64,000 bases of DNA from contig NZ_OZ035533.1 in the NCBI RefSeq assembly GCF_964033635.1, positions 6,419,001 through 6,483,000 on the forward strand. The letters are read 5' to 3'. A program made the translations under genes and the position numbers. The notes under the pieces are model-generated. The model saw nothing but the letters and a program-made list of their open reading frames with translations. It had not been told where the DNA came from and searched no databases. Position 1 is the stretch's first letter; each line of letters starts with the position of its first letter. Shown one piece after another: positions 1-9,000 of the stretch. Source of the stretch: Chitinophaga sp. MM2321. GTDB taxonomy: Bacteria > Bacteroidota > Bacteroidia > Chitinophagales > Chitinophagaceae.

Positions 1-549
1 GAGGGCAACTCTTCTGTTTTTAAGACAGAGAACGAAGGGCTGGAGTTAAAGTTCGCAGAGGAGTTCACCAGGTTACAGGGGAAATTTGTTTTCTGTACCG
101 GTAAAGGAGAGCTTATTGAAAACCTGCGCACATTGGCAGAAAAGAAGGAATGGCAGAATGTACTTTGCCAGACCCCGCTGCTGATGAAAACGTTGCATCA
201 AAACGAATTACCTTTTCTGAATCAGGGCGATATGCACCACGCAGATGCCGCCATTACCGATTGTGAATACCTGGTAGCACGTACGGGTACAGCAGTGCTG
301 AGCAGCGCACAACCCAGTGGAAGAGCCTTGCCGGTATATGCCCCCGTTCATATCATCATTGCCTATACACACCAGCTGGTATTTGACCTGAAGGATGCGT
401 TCAGCAAGTTGAAGGATAAATACGGCAACGAATTACCTTCAGCCGTATCCTTTGCAACAGGCCCCAGCCGCACGGCAGATATTGAGAAAACACTGGTGGT
501 AGGGATTCACGGACCCAAAGAAGTATACGTATTTTTAGTAGACGAATAA
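1..549 (+). CDS. LUD-domain protein (LutC/YkgG-like), 5' end outside window
   Basis: The reading frame is open from base 1 to the stop at 547-549, so the gene starts upstream of the window and 182 codons are visible. The segment carries LUD-fold features: TDCEYLVARTGTAVLSS and a C-terminal ATGPSRTADIEKTLVVGIHGP, the substrate/cofactor-pocket signature of LutC/YkgG proteins. Family members work with LutA and LutB in oxidation of L-lactate to pyruvate, but solitary LUD proteins are common in Bacteroidota and their reaction is not proven. A TTG at 133 is an internal codon, not the start, because the preceding codons continue the same fold. A strong hairpin follows the stop. The family call is good; the lactate role is inference. 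Confidence 0.8.
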   Translation, partial: EGNSSVFKTENEGLELKFAEEFTRLQGKFVFCTGKGELIENLRTLAEKKEWQNVLCQTPLLMKTLHQNELPFLNQGDMHHADAAITDCEYLVARTGTAVLSSAQPSGRALPVYAPVHIIIAYTHQLVFDLKDAFSKLKDKYGNELPSAVSFATGPSRTADIEKTLVVGIHGPKEVYVFLVDE

Positions 550-563
550 CATACAGCATTTAT

Positions 564-636
564 GGCTTTTAGTTATCAGCTTTCAGGTGAACAAATGTTG
601 CCTGCTGCCAGCTGACAACTAAAAGCCTTTTATTTA
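564..636 (+). terminator. Long imperfect hairpin with T-rich tail after LUD gene
   Basis: The left arm at 564-581 (GGCTTTTAGTT, one mismatch, TCAGCT) pairs with 610-627 around a 28-base loop and is followed by TTTTATTTATT. It ends the LUD gene transcript and sits before lpxH on the same strand. The arms are longer than a minimal intrinsic terminator, like other hairpins in this window. Confidence 0.65.
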
Positions 637-683
637 TTCAGCTTTTTTGCTGAAAGAATAAAAAAGGCTTCATAATTTTAAGC

Positions 684-1490
684 ATGGACATTCCTTTACC
701 AGCCAGTAAGAAAATATATTTTGCATCCGACTTCCATCTCGGTGCGCCCAATGCTGCCACCAGCAGAGAGCGGGAGAAACTCATCCTGCAATGGCTGGAT
801 CAGGTGGAAAAAGACGCGCAACACATCTTCCTGGTGGGTGATATTTTTGATTTCTGGTTTGAGTATAAACATGTTATTCCCAAAGGCTATACCCGCATCC
901 TGGGCAGGCTTGCAGCCTTAACAGACAAGGGTATCGGGGTTTCCGTATTTATCGGTAACCATGATATGTGGATGAACGGATATTTTGAAGAAGAATTAAA
1001 CATCCCGGTTTACTACGAACCGCAAACCTATACAATAGCCGGTAAGAAATTCTATATAGGTCATGGCGACGGGCTCGGCCCTGGCGATCATGGCTATAAG
1101 TTTTTGAAAAAAGTATTCAGGAATCCTTTTTGCCGCTGGCTCTTTTCCGGTATCCATCCGGTATGGGGCATTTCACTGGCTAATTATTTCAGCCGTAAAA
1201 GCCGCGCTGCAACAGGTCAGGAACTGGAGAAATACCTGGGAGAAGAAGAAGAATGGCTGGCTATTTACAGCAAAGAAATTTTACAGCAGGAACATTTCGA
1301 TTACTTCATTTTTGGCCACCGGCACCTGCCGCTGGATATTAAAGTAGGCAATAACAGCCGTTACATTAACCTGGGCGACTGGCTCAACTATTGCTCCTAC
1401 GCCGTTTATGACGGACAAACAACCGAATTAAAATACTTTACAGCAGCCGGTGAAAAGGCCGCCAGATCAAGCGTCCAGGATCTCATGTAA
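684..1490 (+). CDS. lpxH: UDP-2,3-diacylglucosamine diphosphatase LpxH
   Basis: This calcineurin-like metallophosphoesterase of 268 residues removes UMP from UDP-2,3-diacylglucosamine to give lipid X in lipid A synthesis, acting as a peripheral inner-membrane enzyme. The metal-binding blocks appear in order: SDFHLG near residue 15, GDIFDFWFEY near 53, GNHDMW near 93, HGDG near 129 and FGHRHLP near 213. The YKFLKKVFRNPFCRWLF segment resembles the insertion cap that LpxH uses for acyl chains. Its length is slightly above the gammaproteobacterial enzyme (about 240). The 3' end overlaps the convergent recO gene by 24 bases. Other UDP-diacylglucosamine hydrolases (LpxI, LpxG) are less likely because the LpxH motif set is complete. 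Confidence 0.88.
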   Translation: MDIPLPASKKIYFASDFHLGAPNAATSREREKLILQWLDQVEKDAQHIFLVGDIFDFWFEYKHVIPKGYTRILGRLAALTDKGIGVSVFIGNHDMWMNGYFEEELNIPVYYEPQTYTIAGKKFYIGHGDGLGPGDHGYKFLKKVFRNPFCRWLFSGIHPVWGISLANYFSRKSRAATGQELEKYLGEEEEWLAIYSKEILQQEHFDYFIFGHRHLPLDIKVGNNSRYINLGDWLNYCSYAVYDGQTTELKYFTAAGEKAARSSVQDLM

Positions 1491-2204
1491 GATGGGGGGC
1501 GAATGCATCTCGGTAAAATCAGGCAAATGAAGTCTGAAAAAATCGAGGTATGCATAGAGCAACCTTCTTCTTCTTTCTTTATTCATACTGATCCCGGCGA
1601 GGTGTTGTACTTCACTGCACTGGAATAACTGATCTGTGAGAGAACTGCTTTCAGGATCGAGATGATAGGGATGATGTGGCGGAAGATAAGAGAAGGTACC
1701 TTCCTGTAAATCCAGGTAGGGCGAGTATTCAGAGAAACGGCCATTCAGCCTGAACCCCAGGTGTTCTCCCAATTTCAGCGTAAAATATAGCGGCAGGTTG
1801 GCCGTTACCGCCATGGTGGATACATCCAGCAGTTGCAGGGTGTTTTCCGTAAAGTAGTACAACTCCAGCTGCTGTTCCGGTTGCTTCAGGCACTTTTGCA
1901 GCAATTCTATGAGGTATAGAGCCACGGTGTTTTTTGCCACACTGAAATGCAGCGATGTATAAATATAGCCCAGCTTGAATTCAGAAATGCGTTGCAGATT
2001 TTTTATTTCATTGTGATAAACAACGAGGTCCAGGATGTTTCCCGGTTGTAACAGGTTGCCCCTGGCGGCTTTGGGCTTCTGTGAGCGCACGCCGTTTACG
2101 ATGTAGGATTGTAGCCCGAACAATTCCGTAAAGACGCTAACGATCACGCTTGTGTCGCCATACTTCACTGTACGTATTACGATGCCGCGGGTTTTGTGGA
2201 GCAT
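1467..2204 (-). CDS. recO: DNA repair protein RecO
   Basis: The 245-residue product begins MLHKTRGIVIRTVKYGDTS and continues with FTELFGLQSYIVNGVRS, the N-terminal OB-fold pattern of RecO. The rest is alpha-helical, as in the family. RecO works with RecR (and RecF) to load RecA onto SSB-coated single-stranded DNA during gap repair and recombination. The zinc-finger cysteines found in some RecO proteins are not evident here. The gene is convergent with lpxH, and the last 24 bases of the two reading frames overlap. Its 5' side faces the RND exporter across a 98-base divergent intergenic region. Confidence 0.88.
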   Translation of the reverse strand: MLHKTRGIVIRTVKYGDTSVIVSVFTELFGLQSYIVNGVRSQKPKAARGNLLQPGNILDLVVYHNEIKNLQRISEFKLGYIYTSLHFSVAKNTVALYLIELLQKCLKQPEQQLELYYFTENTLQLLDVSTMAVTANLPLYFTLKLGEHLGFRLNGRFSEYSPYLDLQEGTFSYLPPHHPYHLDPESSSLTDQLFQCSEVQHLAGISMNKERRRRLLYAYLDFFRLHLPDFTEMHSPPILHEILDA

Positions 2205-2267
2205 TTTTGCTGTGCGTGTTTAAGCCTGCAATTTAACCAAATGGGGGATAAGGATGGCTTTTTTAAT

Positions 2268-2275
2268 TACCTTTA
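2268..2275 (+). promoter_or_regulatory. Candidate -7 element (TACCTTTA) for the exporter gene
   Basis: TACCTTTA matches seven of the eight positions of the Bacteroidota -7 consensus TAnnTTTG and lies 27 bases before the start codon at 2303. No convincing -33 TTG is visible at 17-23 bases upstream. Confidence 0.35.
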
Positions 2276-2302
2276 CGCCATTTACCAAATTGAAAAATCC
2301 TT

Positions 2303-4714
2303 ATGTGGCAACGTTTAGCAGGCTTTGTGCTAAAATATAGATTATCGCTTCTTCTACTATTACTCGCCGGCACTGGAGTGATGGCATACTTTGCCAGTAA
2401 GGTACAGATGTCCTACGACTACGTGGCTACCATACCACATGATAATCCTAAGTTTCTTGAATACCAGCGGTTTAAAGAGAAGTTTGGTGGTGATGGAAAC
2501 ATGCTCGTACTGGGTGTTCAGACAGATAGTTTTTTTCAGGCAGATTTTTTCAACGACTATGTAAAGTTGAATCAGGACCTGAAAAAAGTGACTGCAGTAG
2601 AGAATATCCTGAGTGTGCCGATGGCCATTAATCTTATAAAAAATGATAGCACACATAAGCTGGAGGCGGGTTTGCTATTTAAAGGCGGCGTTTCGGATCA
2701 GGCGGAAATAGATAGCCTGGCCAATGTTTTCAGAACGCTGTTGTTTTACAAAGGGCTCCTCTACAATCCGGATACACATGCTTACCTGATGGGCATTTAT
2801 GTGAATAAGGATGTATTTAATTCCTCCCAGCGCACCGCTGTAGTAGCGGAGATTTCGAAGCTCGCAAAAGCATTTGAAGAAAAGCATCATACGGAGGTGC
2901 GAATGAGTGGCTTGCCATTAATTCGTACAGTCATGGCCGTTAAGGTGGCCGACGAACTGAAATTATTTCTCAAAATATCTTTCCTGTTAACCGGATTAAT
3001 ACTGTTTCTGTTCTTCCGTTCTTTCGGAGCGGTACTCATGTCAATGATAGTGGTAGCTATTGGTGTAATATGGTCAGTCGCCACCATTGTGCTGATGGGC
3101 TATAAGATCACGCTGCTAACGGGTTTGATTCCTTCACTGATTGTGGTCATCGGTATTCCGAATTGTGTGTACTTCCTGAGTAAGTATCACACAGAGTATG
3201 CAAAACATGCCAACAAAACGCGGGCACTCATACGCATGATCCAGCGGATGGGGATCGTAACATTGTTTACCAATCTCACGGCAGCCATCGGGTTTGGGGT
3301 ATTCTGTTTTACCAATAGTGCCATCCTGAAAGAGTTTGGCGTAGTAGCAGGGTTGAATATTATGTTCATCTTCCTGATCTCCTTCATCTTCCTGCCTTCC
3401 GTACTCAGTTATTTACCACCGCCTCATAAGCGGCATACCAACTACCTGGAAAGTGGTTTTTTCCGTGGAATGCTGGACTTTATCACTACGCTGGTATTTA
3501 AGCACCGCAAGGGAATCTATGTGGTAAGTGCCGTACTGGTGATCCTGTCTATTGTTGGTATGGGGCGTTTGAAGTCGGTAGGCTTTATGCTGGACGATAT
3601 TCCTAAAACAGATAAGCTTTTTACGGATCTGAAATTTTTTGAGAATAATTTCAAAGGGGTGATGCCCCTGGAGATTGCAGTAGATACGAAGCGAAAGAAC
3701 GGGGTGATTAATCTGCAAACCCTGAACAAGCTGGATGAGCTGACGGCATTGATTTCGGCGCAACCGGATTTTGCCAGACCCTTGTCTGTAGTAGAAGGGA
3801 TCAAGTTTGCGAAGCAGGCTTATTATAATGGTGATAGCTCCAATTATGCGGTGCCTAATCAGTTTGATCTGGGCTTTCTGGCGCCTTATCTGCGCATGAA
3901 AGGCAGTAATAATGCTACCGGCGCCACTTCTACGTTTTCGAAGCTAGTATCGTCTTTTATGGATAGTACGCGGCAGATAGCCCGTGTGAGTGTAAACATG
4001 AAAGATGTGGGATCACAAAAGCTGCCGGTACTGATGGATTCGCTGGAGCCCAAGGTGACCGCTATTTTTGACACGGCTCATTATAAAGTGACCTTTACCG
4101 GTACCAGTATTATATTCCAGGAGGGAACGCGGTTTATTATCAATGGGCTTGCAGAGAGTATCCTGCTGGCTTTTGTGCTGATCATGTTCTGTATGTTGTA
4201 CCTGTTCCGGTCGTGGCGGATGCTGATTATATCGCTGATCCCGAATGTTATTCCGCTGGTAGTAACCGCGGGTGTGATGGGATGGGTAGGTATTGCGCTG
4301 AAGCCGTCTACTGTACTGGTATTCAGTGTGGCATTGGGTATAGCCATTGACGTTACGATCCGTTTCCTGGTGAATTTCAAGCAGGAATTGCCGCAGCATG
4401 ACCTGGATATCTCCGCCACGGTTAAGCAAACGATCCATGAAACGGGGTTAAGTATTATTTATACCTCTATGATCCTGTTTGCCGGGTTTATGATCTTCAG
4501 TTTTTCCGAGTTTGGCGGTACAAAGGCGTTGGGCTGGCTTACCTCTCTGACGCTTGTGGTGGCTATGATCACCAATCTTACCATTCTGCCGGCATTGTTG
4601 TTATGGATGGAAAAGGCGTTGCTGAAAAAGGCGCGGAAGAAGGAACTGTGGAAAACGCTGGATGAGGAGGAAGATATAGCGATGTCCGAGCTGGGAGTAG
4701 ACGATAAAGAATAG
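2303..4714 (+). CDS. RND superfamily (MMPL-type) exporter
   Basis: The 803-residue polytopic inner-membrane protein has two halves of the MMPL/SSD kind. Each half has an N-terminal membrane helix (about 13-32 and 400-418), a large periplasmic domain (about 35-220 and 430-610) and a cluster of five hydrophobic segments. Such proteins export hydrophobic compounds, often lipids, driven by protons. The second half contains GIAIDVTIRF near residue 680, with the acidic residue typical of RND proton relays. The matching position in the first half reads GIPNCVYFLSKY, with no acidic residue. There is no adjacent membrane-fusion or TolC-like gene, so it may be a stand-alone inner-membrane transporter of the HpnN/MmpL type. 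The substrate is unknown. A clear terminator follows. Confidence 0.8.
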   Translation: MWQRLAGFVLKYRLSLLLLLLAGTGVMAYFASKVQMSYDYVATIPHDNPKFLEYQRFKEKFGGDGNMLVLGVQTDSFFQADFFNDYVKLNQDLKKVTAVENILSVPMAINLIKNDSTHKLEAGLLFKGGVSDQAEIDSLANVFRTLLFYKGLLYNPDTHAYLMGIYVNKDVFNSSQRTAVVAEISKLAKAFEEKHHTEVRMSGLPLIRTVMAVKVADELKLFLKISFLLTGLILFLFFRSFGAVLMSMIVVAIGVIWSVATIVLMGYKITLLTGLIPSLIVVIGIPNCVYFLSKYHTEYAKHANKTRALIRMIQRMGIVTLFTNLTAAIGFGVFCFTNSAILKEFGVVAGLNIMFIFLISFIFLPSVLSYLPPPHKRHTNYLESGFFRGMLDFITTLVFKHRKGIYVVSAVLVILSIVGMGRLKSVGFMLDDIPKTDKLFTDLKFFENNFKGVMPLEIAVDTKRKNGVINLQTLNKLDELTALISAQPDFARPLSVVEGIKFAKQAYYNGDSSNYAVPNQFDLGFLAPYLRMKGSNNATGATSTFSKLVSSFMDSTRQIARVSVNMKDVGSQKLPVLMDSLEPKVTAIFDTAHYKVTFTGTSIIFQEGTRFIINGLAESILLAFVLIMFCMLYLFRSWRMLIISLIPNVIPLVVTAGVMGWVGIALKPSTVLVFSVALGIAIDVTIRFLVNFKQELPQHDLDISATVKQTIHETGLSIIYTSMILFAGFMIFSFSEFGGTKALGWLTSLTLVVAMITNLTILPALLLWMEKALLKKARKKELWKTLDEEEDIAMSELGVDDKE

Positions 4715-4746
4715 GGAGCGGATAGCTTGTAATTTATATTTTTTTT

Positions 4747-4774
4747 AAAGGGTGCTAAACGCACCCTTTTTTTT
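4747..4774 (+). terminator. Rho-independent terminator after exporter
   Basis: The stem GGGTGC (4750-4755) and GCACCC (4761-4766) encloses loop TAAAC and is followed by eight T residues. Three A residues in front also pair with the T tract, making it usable in both directions. Confidence 0.85.
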
Positions 4775-4856
4775 AGCTAAAAGAGACAAAAAAACACCCT
4801 GAAATAATCTAGTGGACAGCATTCAAATACCCTTATCACCGTTTGTATAAAAGGGG

Positions 4857-4868
4857 TGGGTATACCCA
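4857..4868. promoter_or_regulatory. 12-bp perfect palindrome TGGGTATACCCA
   Basis: This exact two-fold symmetric site lies 45 bases before the start codon of the transposase-like gene at 4914. It could be an operator bound by that gene's own helix-turn-helix, or a remnant of the terminal inverted repeat of an ancestral insertion sequence. A weaker flanking pair, CTAGTGG (4809-4815) and CCACTAG (4904-4910), brackets the region. No matching inverted repeat was seen on the far side of the gene. Confidence 0.4.
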
Positions 4869-4913
4869 TAAAAAAGTATGAGGTTTATAATGCCATTTTA
4901 ACACCACTAGTTC

Positions 4914-5618
4914 ATGAAAAACAAGTACTTAAAGGGCGCTCATTTATCCGAGCGCAAATTTAAGGAGATCCTGCGGCTGTTTGCCGATGATCTCACTGCG
5001 ACGCAGATAGCGAATATCAGCGGTGTAAGCAGGGTAACGATCAATAGTTATCTGAAGAAGCTAAGACACCAGATAGCCCGCTGCTGCGAGACGCTGCATC
5101 CTGTGCCCGCGCCTGTTATAGCCTATGACAGCCGGCAGGAAAATTCCCAACCAGACCACGGAAGCGACACGCTGGTGGCTGTAAAACCGGAAGTAGAACG
5201 GCTTGTAAAGCCTGTTATTTTCGGGATTTGCAGACTACCGGACCGGTTGTACACCGAGATTTTACCTGACGTAACCCGTTCTATGATCCATGCTGCCACC
5301 AGGGGGCGTTCCGTATTGGAAACCCTGGGAGCCACGGAGCGTTTGCGTGGGTTTAACGGTGTGGTAGATCTGGGACAGTACCGGTTGTACCGGTTGGGTA
5401 GTTCCATTACCGACACGTTAAACGGAAGTCCGCTTATGGACGATGTAGATGCTTTCTGGGCGCTGACAAAGCACAGGCTGGCCAAATTCAAGGGCCTGAA
5501 CCGGAATACGGCATACCTGCATCTGAAGGAGTGCGAGTACAGGTTTAACAACAGGAATGAAGACCTCTACGGGGTATTGCTGGAGTTGTTGAAAACATAT
5601 CCGCTTACCCTTGCCTGA
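4914..5618 (+). CDS. IS1595-like transposase homologue with broken catalytic triad (exapted?)
   Basis: The 234-residue protein can be aligned by eye over its whole length with IS1595-group transposases. It has an N-terminal helix-turn-helix (LTATQIANISGVSRVTINSYL, about residues 28-47), a central segment with FGICRLPDRLYTEILPDV (103-120) and a C-terminal block AFWALTKHRLAKFKGL, then YLHLKECEYRFNNRN (180-215). The DDE catalytic positions are degraded. D72 may survive in IAYDSRQEN. The usual SDGWRGY motif reads ATERLRGF (140-147), so the second aspartate is gone. The usual HINGIExFW reads LMDDVDAFW, so the glutamate is aspartate and the preceding His/Asn are lost. The frame is nevertheless intact and no paired terminal repeats were found. 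The likely role is a DNA-binding protein derived from a transposase; an immobile relic is the alternative. Confidence 0.7.
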   Translation: MKNKYLKGAHLSERKFKEILRLFADDLTATQIANISGVSRVTINSYLKKLRHQIARCCETLHPVPAPVIAYDSRQENSQPDHGSDTLVAVKPEVERLVKPVIFGICRLPDRLYTEILPDVTRSMIHAATRGRSVLETLGATERLRGFNGVVDLGQYRLYRLGSSITDTLNGSPLMDDVDAFWALTKHRLAKFKGLNRNTAYLHLKECEYRFNNRNEDLYGVLLELLKTYPLTLA

Positions 5619-5627
5619 TAAAAATTA

Positions 5628-5650
5628 TTGCCCCACTTTAAGTGGGGCAA
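5628..5650 (+). terminator. GC-rich hairpin after transposase-like gene
   Basis: TTGCCCCAC (5628-5636) and GTGGGGCAA (5642-5650) form a perfect 9-bp stem with a 5-base loop, ten bases after the stop codon. There is no T tract behind it, so it may protect or attenuate the transcript instead of being a classic terminator. Confidence 0.5.
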
Positions 5651-6078
5651 CATTAATCTCGATTTAGATTTTGGTTGATGAGCGCAGGCGGCATTCTTGC
5701 CGCTTGTTTAACCACAAGGAATTACAAGTTATTTATTATTATAATTTGTTAATGAGAAGTTAAAAAAATGTTATCTAAGTGTTATCACCAACTTCCCAAG
5801 TTTAATTTTTTGTTAATAATGGCTATATTTACAGCCTGTTTGAAAATTTGCTAAGGAAACTGCTTGTGAGAAAGAAGTTCACTACTTCTCTTGTCAATTC
5901 TTTAATGGAATCGCAAGGGAGGTCGTTGATTTTTAATTTATGTTATATATACACCAACATTAAAAGTCTCCACTAAACAATTTAATCAACAGATTTAACG
6001 GGAACCAATTGAATTAAGGCTATCGCCTTGATAATGATTATTATTTTTTTTGAAGGTTAAACATTAGGAAACAAAATC
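5651..6078 (+). other. AT-rich intergenic region / probable susC leader
   Basis: The 428 bases contain no plausible gene. A small hairpin GCGGCA-TTCT-TGCCGC lies at 5688-5703, and AGAAGT-TCACT-ACTTCT at 5873-5889. No exact TAnnTTTG box was found, so the promoter of the first susC is not located. AGGAA at 6066-6070 is a possible ribosome-binding site for the start at 6079. Confidence 0.5.
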
Positions 6079-9000
6079 ATGCTTATGAGGAAAGTATTAT
6101 TTCTCCTCTTGTCCGTGCTATGCCTGACGGGACAAGCTTTCGCGCAAAGTCGCACTGTAACGGGGAAAGTTACCGACGGAACCGACGGTTCTCCTATACC
6201 TGGGGTAACAATTCAGATTAAGGGTACTGGCAAAGGAGCTACCACCCAACCCGATGGCCAATTCAGCCTGGAGGCTTCCAGCAACGATGTATTTATCGTG
6301 TCTTTTATCGGCTATGAAAGCCAGGAGGTACCAGTAGGTACCGGCACCAATCTTCATATTAAACTGAAGGTTGATTCCAAAAACCTGGATGAAGTAGTGG
6401 TAACAGGTTACACCATCGAACGGAAAGTAAATTCCACCATTGCTGCTTCTACTATCAATGGTGGCAAAGTAAACAGCATTGCACTGCCGGACGTAAACCA
6501 GATGTTGCAGGGTAATGCGCCTGGTATCTCCGTAGCTACCAACTCCGGTCAGCCTGGTGCAAAAACCGAAGTGCGCGTACGTGGTATCGGTTCCATTTCG
6601 GCGAGCAACAGCCCGCTGTATGTATTGGACGGTGTGATTATGTCTTCCGGTGATTTAACACAGAACACCCAATCGCAGGACATCATATCTAACCTCAACC
6701 CTGCTGACATCGAGAATATCACTATTCTGAAAGATGCCTCTGCTACTGCATTGTATGGTTCCCGTGGGTCCAACGGTGTGGTGGTAATTACCACCAAAAC
6801 CGGTAAAAAAGGTCAGAACAGGATCAACTTCAATGGTAAGTATGGTTTTCAACAACTGGCTAAAGGCATCGATATGATGAATGCTTCCGAGTTGCTGGCT
6901 TACCAGCGCGAAGGCTTGAAGAATGCGGTTGATAAAACTACCGGAGAAAGAAAATATTCTGATGCACAGATCCTGCAATATCGCCCGGATCTCCTGGCTG
7001 ATATTAATACCAACTGGATGGATGAAGCGTTCCGCACTGGTAAAACCCAGGCGTTTGGCATTAATGCCAGCGGCGGTAACGAAAAAACCACGTTCTATGC
7101 ATCCGGTGATTATTTTAAACAGGAAGGTATCCTGATTGGAAGTGATTTCAGTCGTTATGCCGGCCGTTTGAACGTAGATCACAAGTTCAACGATAAGTTT
7201 GATCTGAGTGTAAAAATGAGCGGATCATATACTGATCAGCTTAGTGCAGCTGGTGGTAGTAACTACTCTTCACCATTGTCAGGTGCCATCACACAGGTTC
7301 CCTGGATTCCTGCACGTGATGAAAATGGTACGCCTTACAATGGTTACAAGCCTGGTCAGCCTGGTTCTGATACCTGGGCTGGTTTTCAGGATATTCCACA
7401 GGCATGGCGCCCGACTTTACAGGGTGGTAACTTCCTGAACACAGTTGCGCAGAATTATAGCAAGAGCAATAACACACAAACCATTTTCAATGCGGCGTTA
7501 GGTTATAACATCACCGACGGATTGCGGTTTGTAGTAAAAGGAAATGCTGAGCTGACCGGTATCCGTGAAAAACAATGGTCATCTCCTGATAGCTACGACG
7601 GCCGTAACTACGGTGGTTACCTGTATAATGTAAACAGTAATGTAGCATTGTATACTACGCAGCAATTGCTGACGTATAACTTCAATGTTGGTGCAGATCA
7701 CAGCTTCCGCTTACTGGCGGGTAATGAATATTCTTACCAGAGCCACATATGGTCACTGGGCGCCAAAAATGGTTTCCCCGGTGGTCAGTTACAGGTGCCT
7801 GACGTAGGCGCTAACCTGTTTGACGGCGGTGGTAATGAATCTGCTTACGCCTTCCAGGGTATCCTGGCAAAAGCTGATTACGACTATAAATCAAAATATT
7901 TCCTGAGCGGTAGTTTCAGAAGAGATGGATCATCCCGTTTCCCTAAAGACAACCGTTATGGTAACTTCTATTCTGTAGGCGCTGCGTGGCGTATTACCGA
8001 AGAAGAATTTACCAAATCCCTTTACTGGCTGAATGACCTGAAACTGCGTGCCAGCTATGGTATTATGGGTAATGCGGAAGGACTGGGTAACTATCCTTTC
8101 CAGGCATTATACAGCCTTGCAGGCGCTTACCAGGGAGAAACAGCTGCATTTGCCAATCAGCCGGGTAATCCTATGCTGAGCTGGGAAAAACAGAACCTGT
8201 TTGATGTAGGACTGGATTTCAGCGTGTTTAAAAAACGTGTATACGGTAGCGTAGGTTTCTACGACAAGCGTTCCTCTGCCTTGCTGATGGAGATGCCATT
8301 GTCTATGACCACCGGTTATGAAACCATGAATATGAACGTGGGTCAGATGTTGAACCAGGGCTTCGAAATTACCCTGGGTGCTGTACCGGTAGCCACTAAA
8401 AACTTTACGTGGACAACAGACCTGAACTTTGCCACCCTGCGGAATAAAGTACTGTCACTTGGTGAGCAGCAAACGATCCCTGCTGGCAGCAGACAACGGA
8501 TTGAAGTGGGCAGACCATTTGGTTCCTGGTATATGCCGGTATGGTATGGTGTGAATCCTGAAAATGGTGCAGCACAGTGGGAAGATGCTACGGGCGCGCC
8601 AACGGAAGATATCAACCTGGCGCCCAGAAAATATGTGGGTCAGGCATTGCCAAAGATCACCGGTGGATTTACCAACAAGATAAATTATAAGGAATTTGAC
8701 CTGTCTATGCTGATCACTTTCAGCGCAGGCAACAAAGCATATAACTACAACCGCATGAACCTGGAAAGCGATGGCGCTGTTACCCGCAACCAGGCTAAGG
8801 ATGCATTGGATCACTGGGAGCAGAAAGGTGATATTGCTGACAGACCAAAAGTTGTGTTTGGCGGTAGCGGATCAAACGTTACTTCCAGCCGTTACCTGGA
8901 AGATATTTCCTATGCAAGAATCAGGAACCTGACGCTGGGTTATACTTTGCCAAAAAGTGTGTTAGGTAGTATGAAGATGCAGTCGCTGCGTGTATTTGCA

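Noticed and set aside
673..680. TAATTTTA as promoter of lpxH
   Set aside because: It would place transcription start at or after the ATG at 684; the promoter is probably upstream or shared.
4013..4438. Minus-strand frame of 141 codons inside the exporter gene
   Set aside because: It is a mirror of the strong plus-strand coding sequence, with His/Gln/Arg-rich low-complexity composition and no family features.
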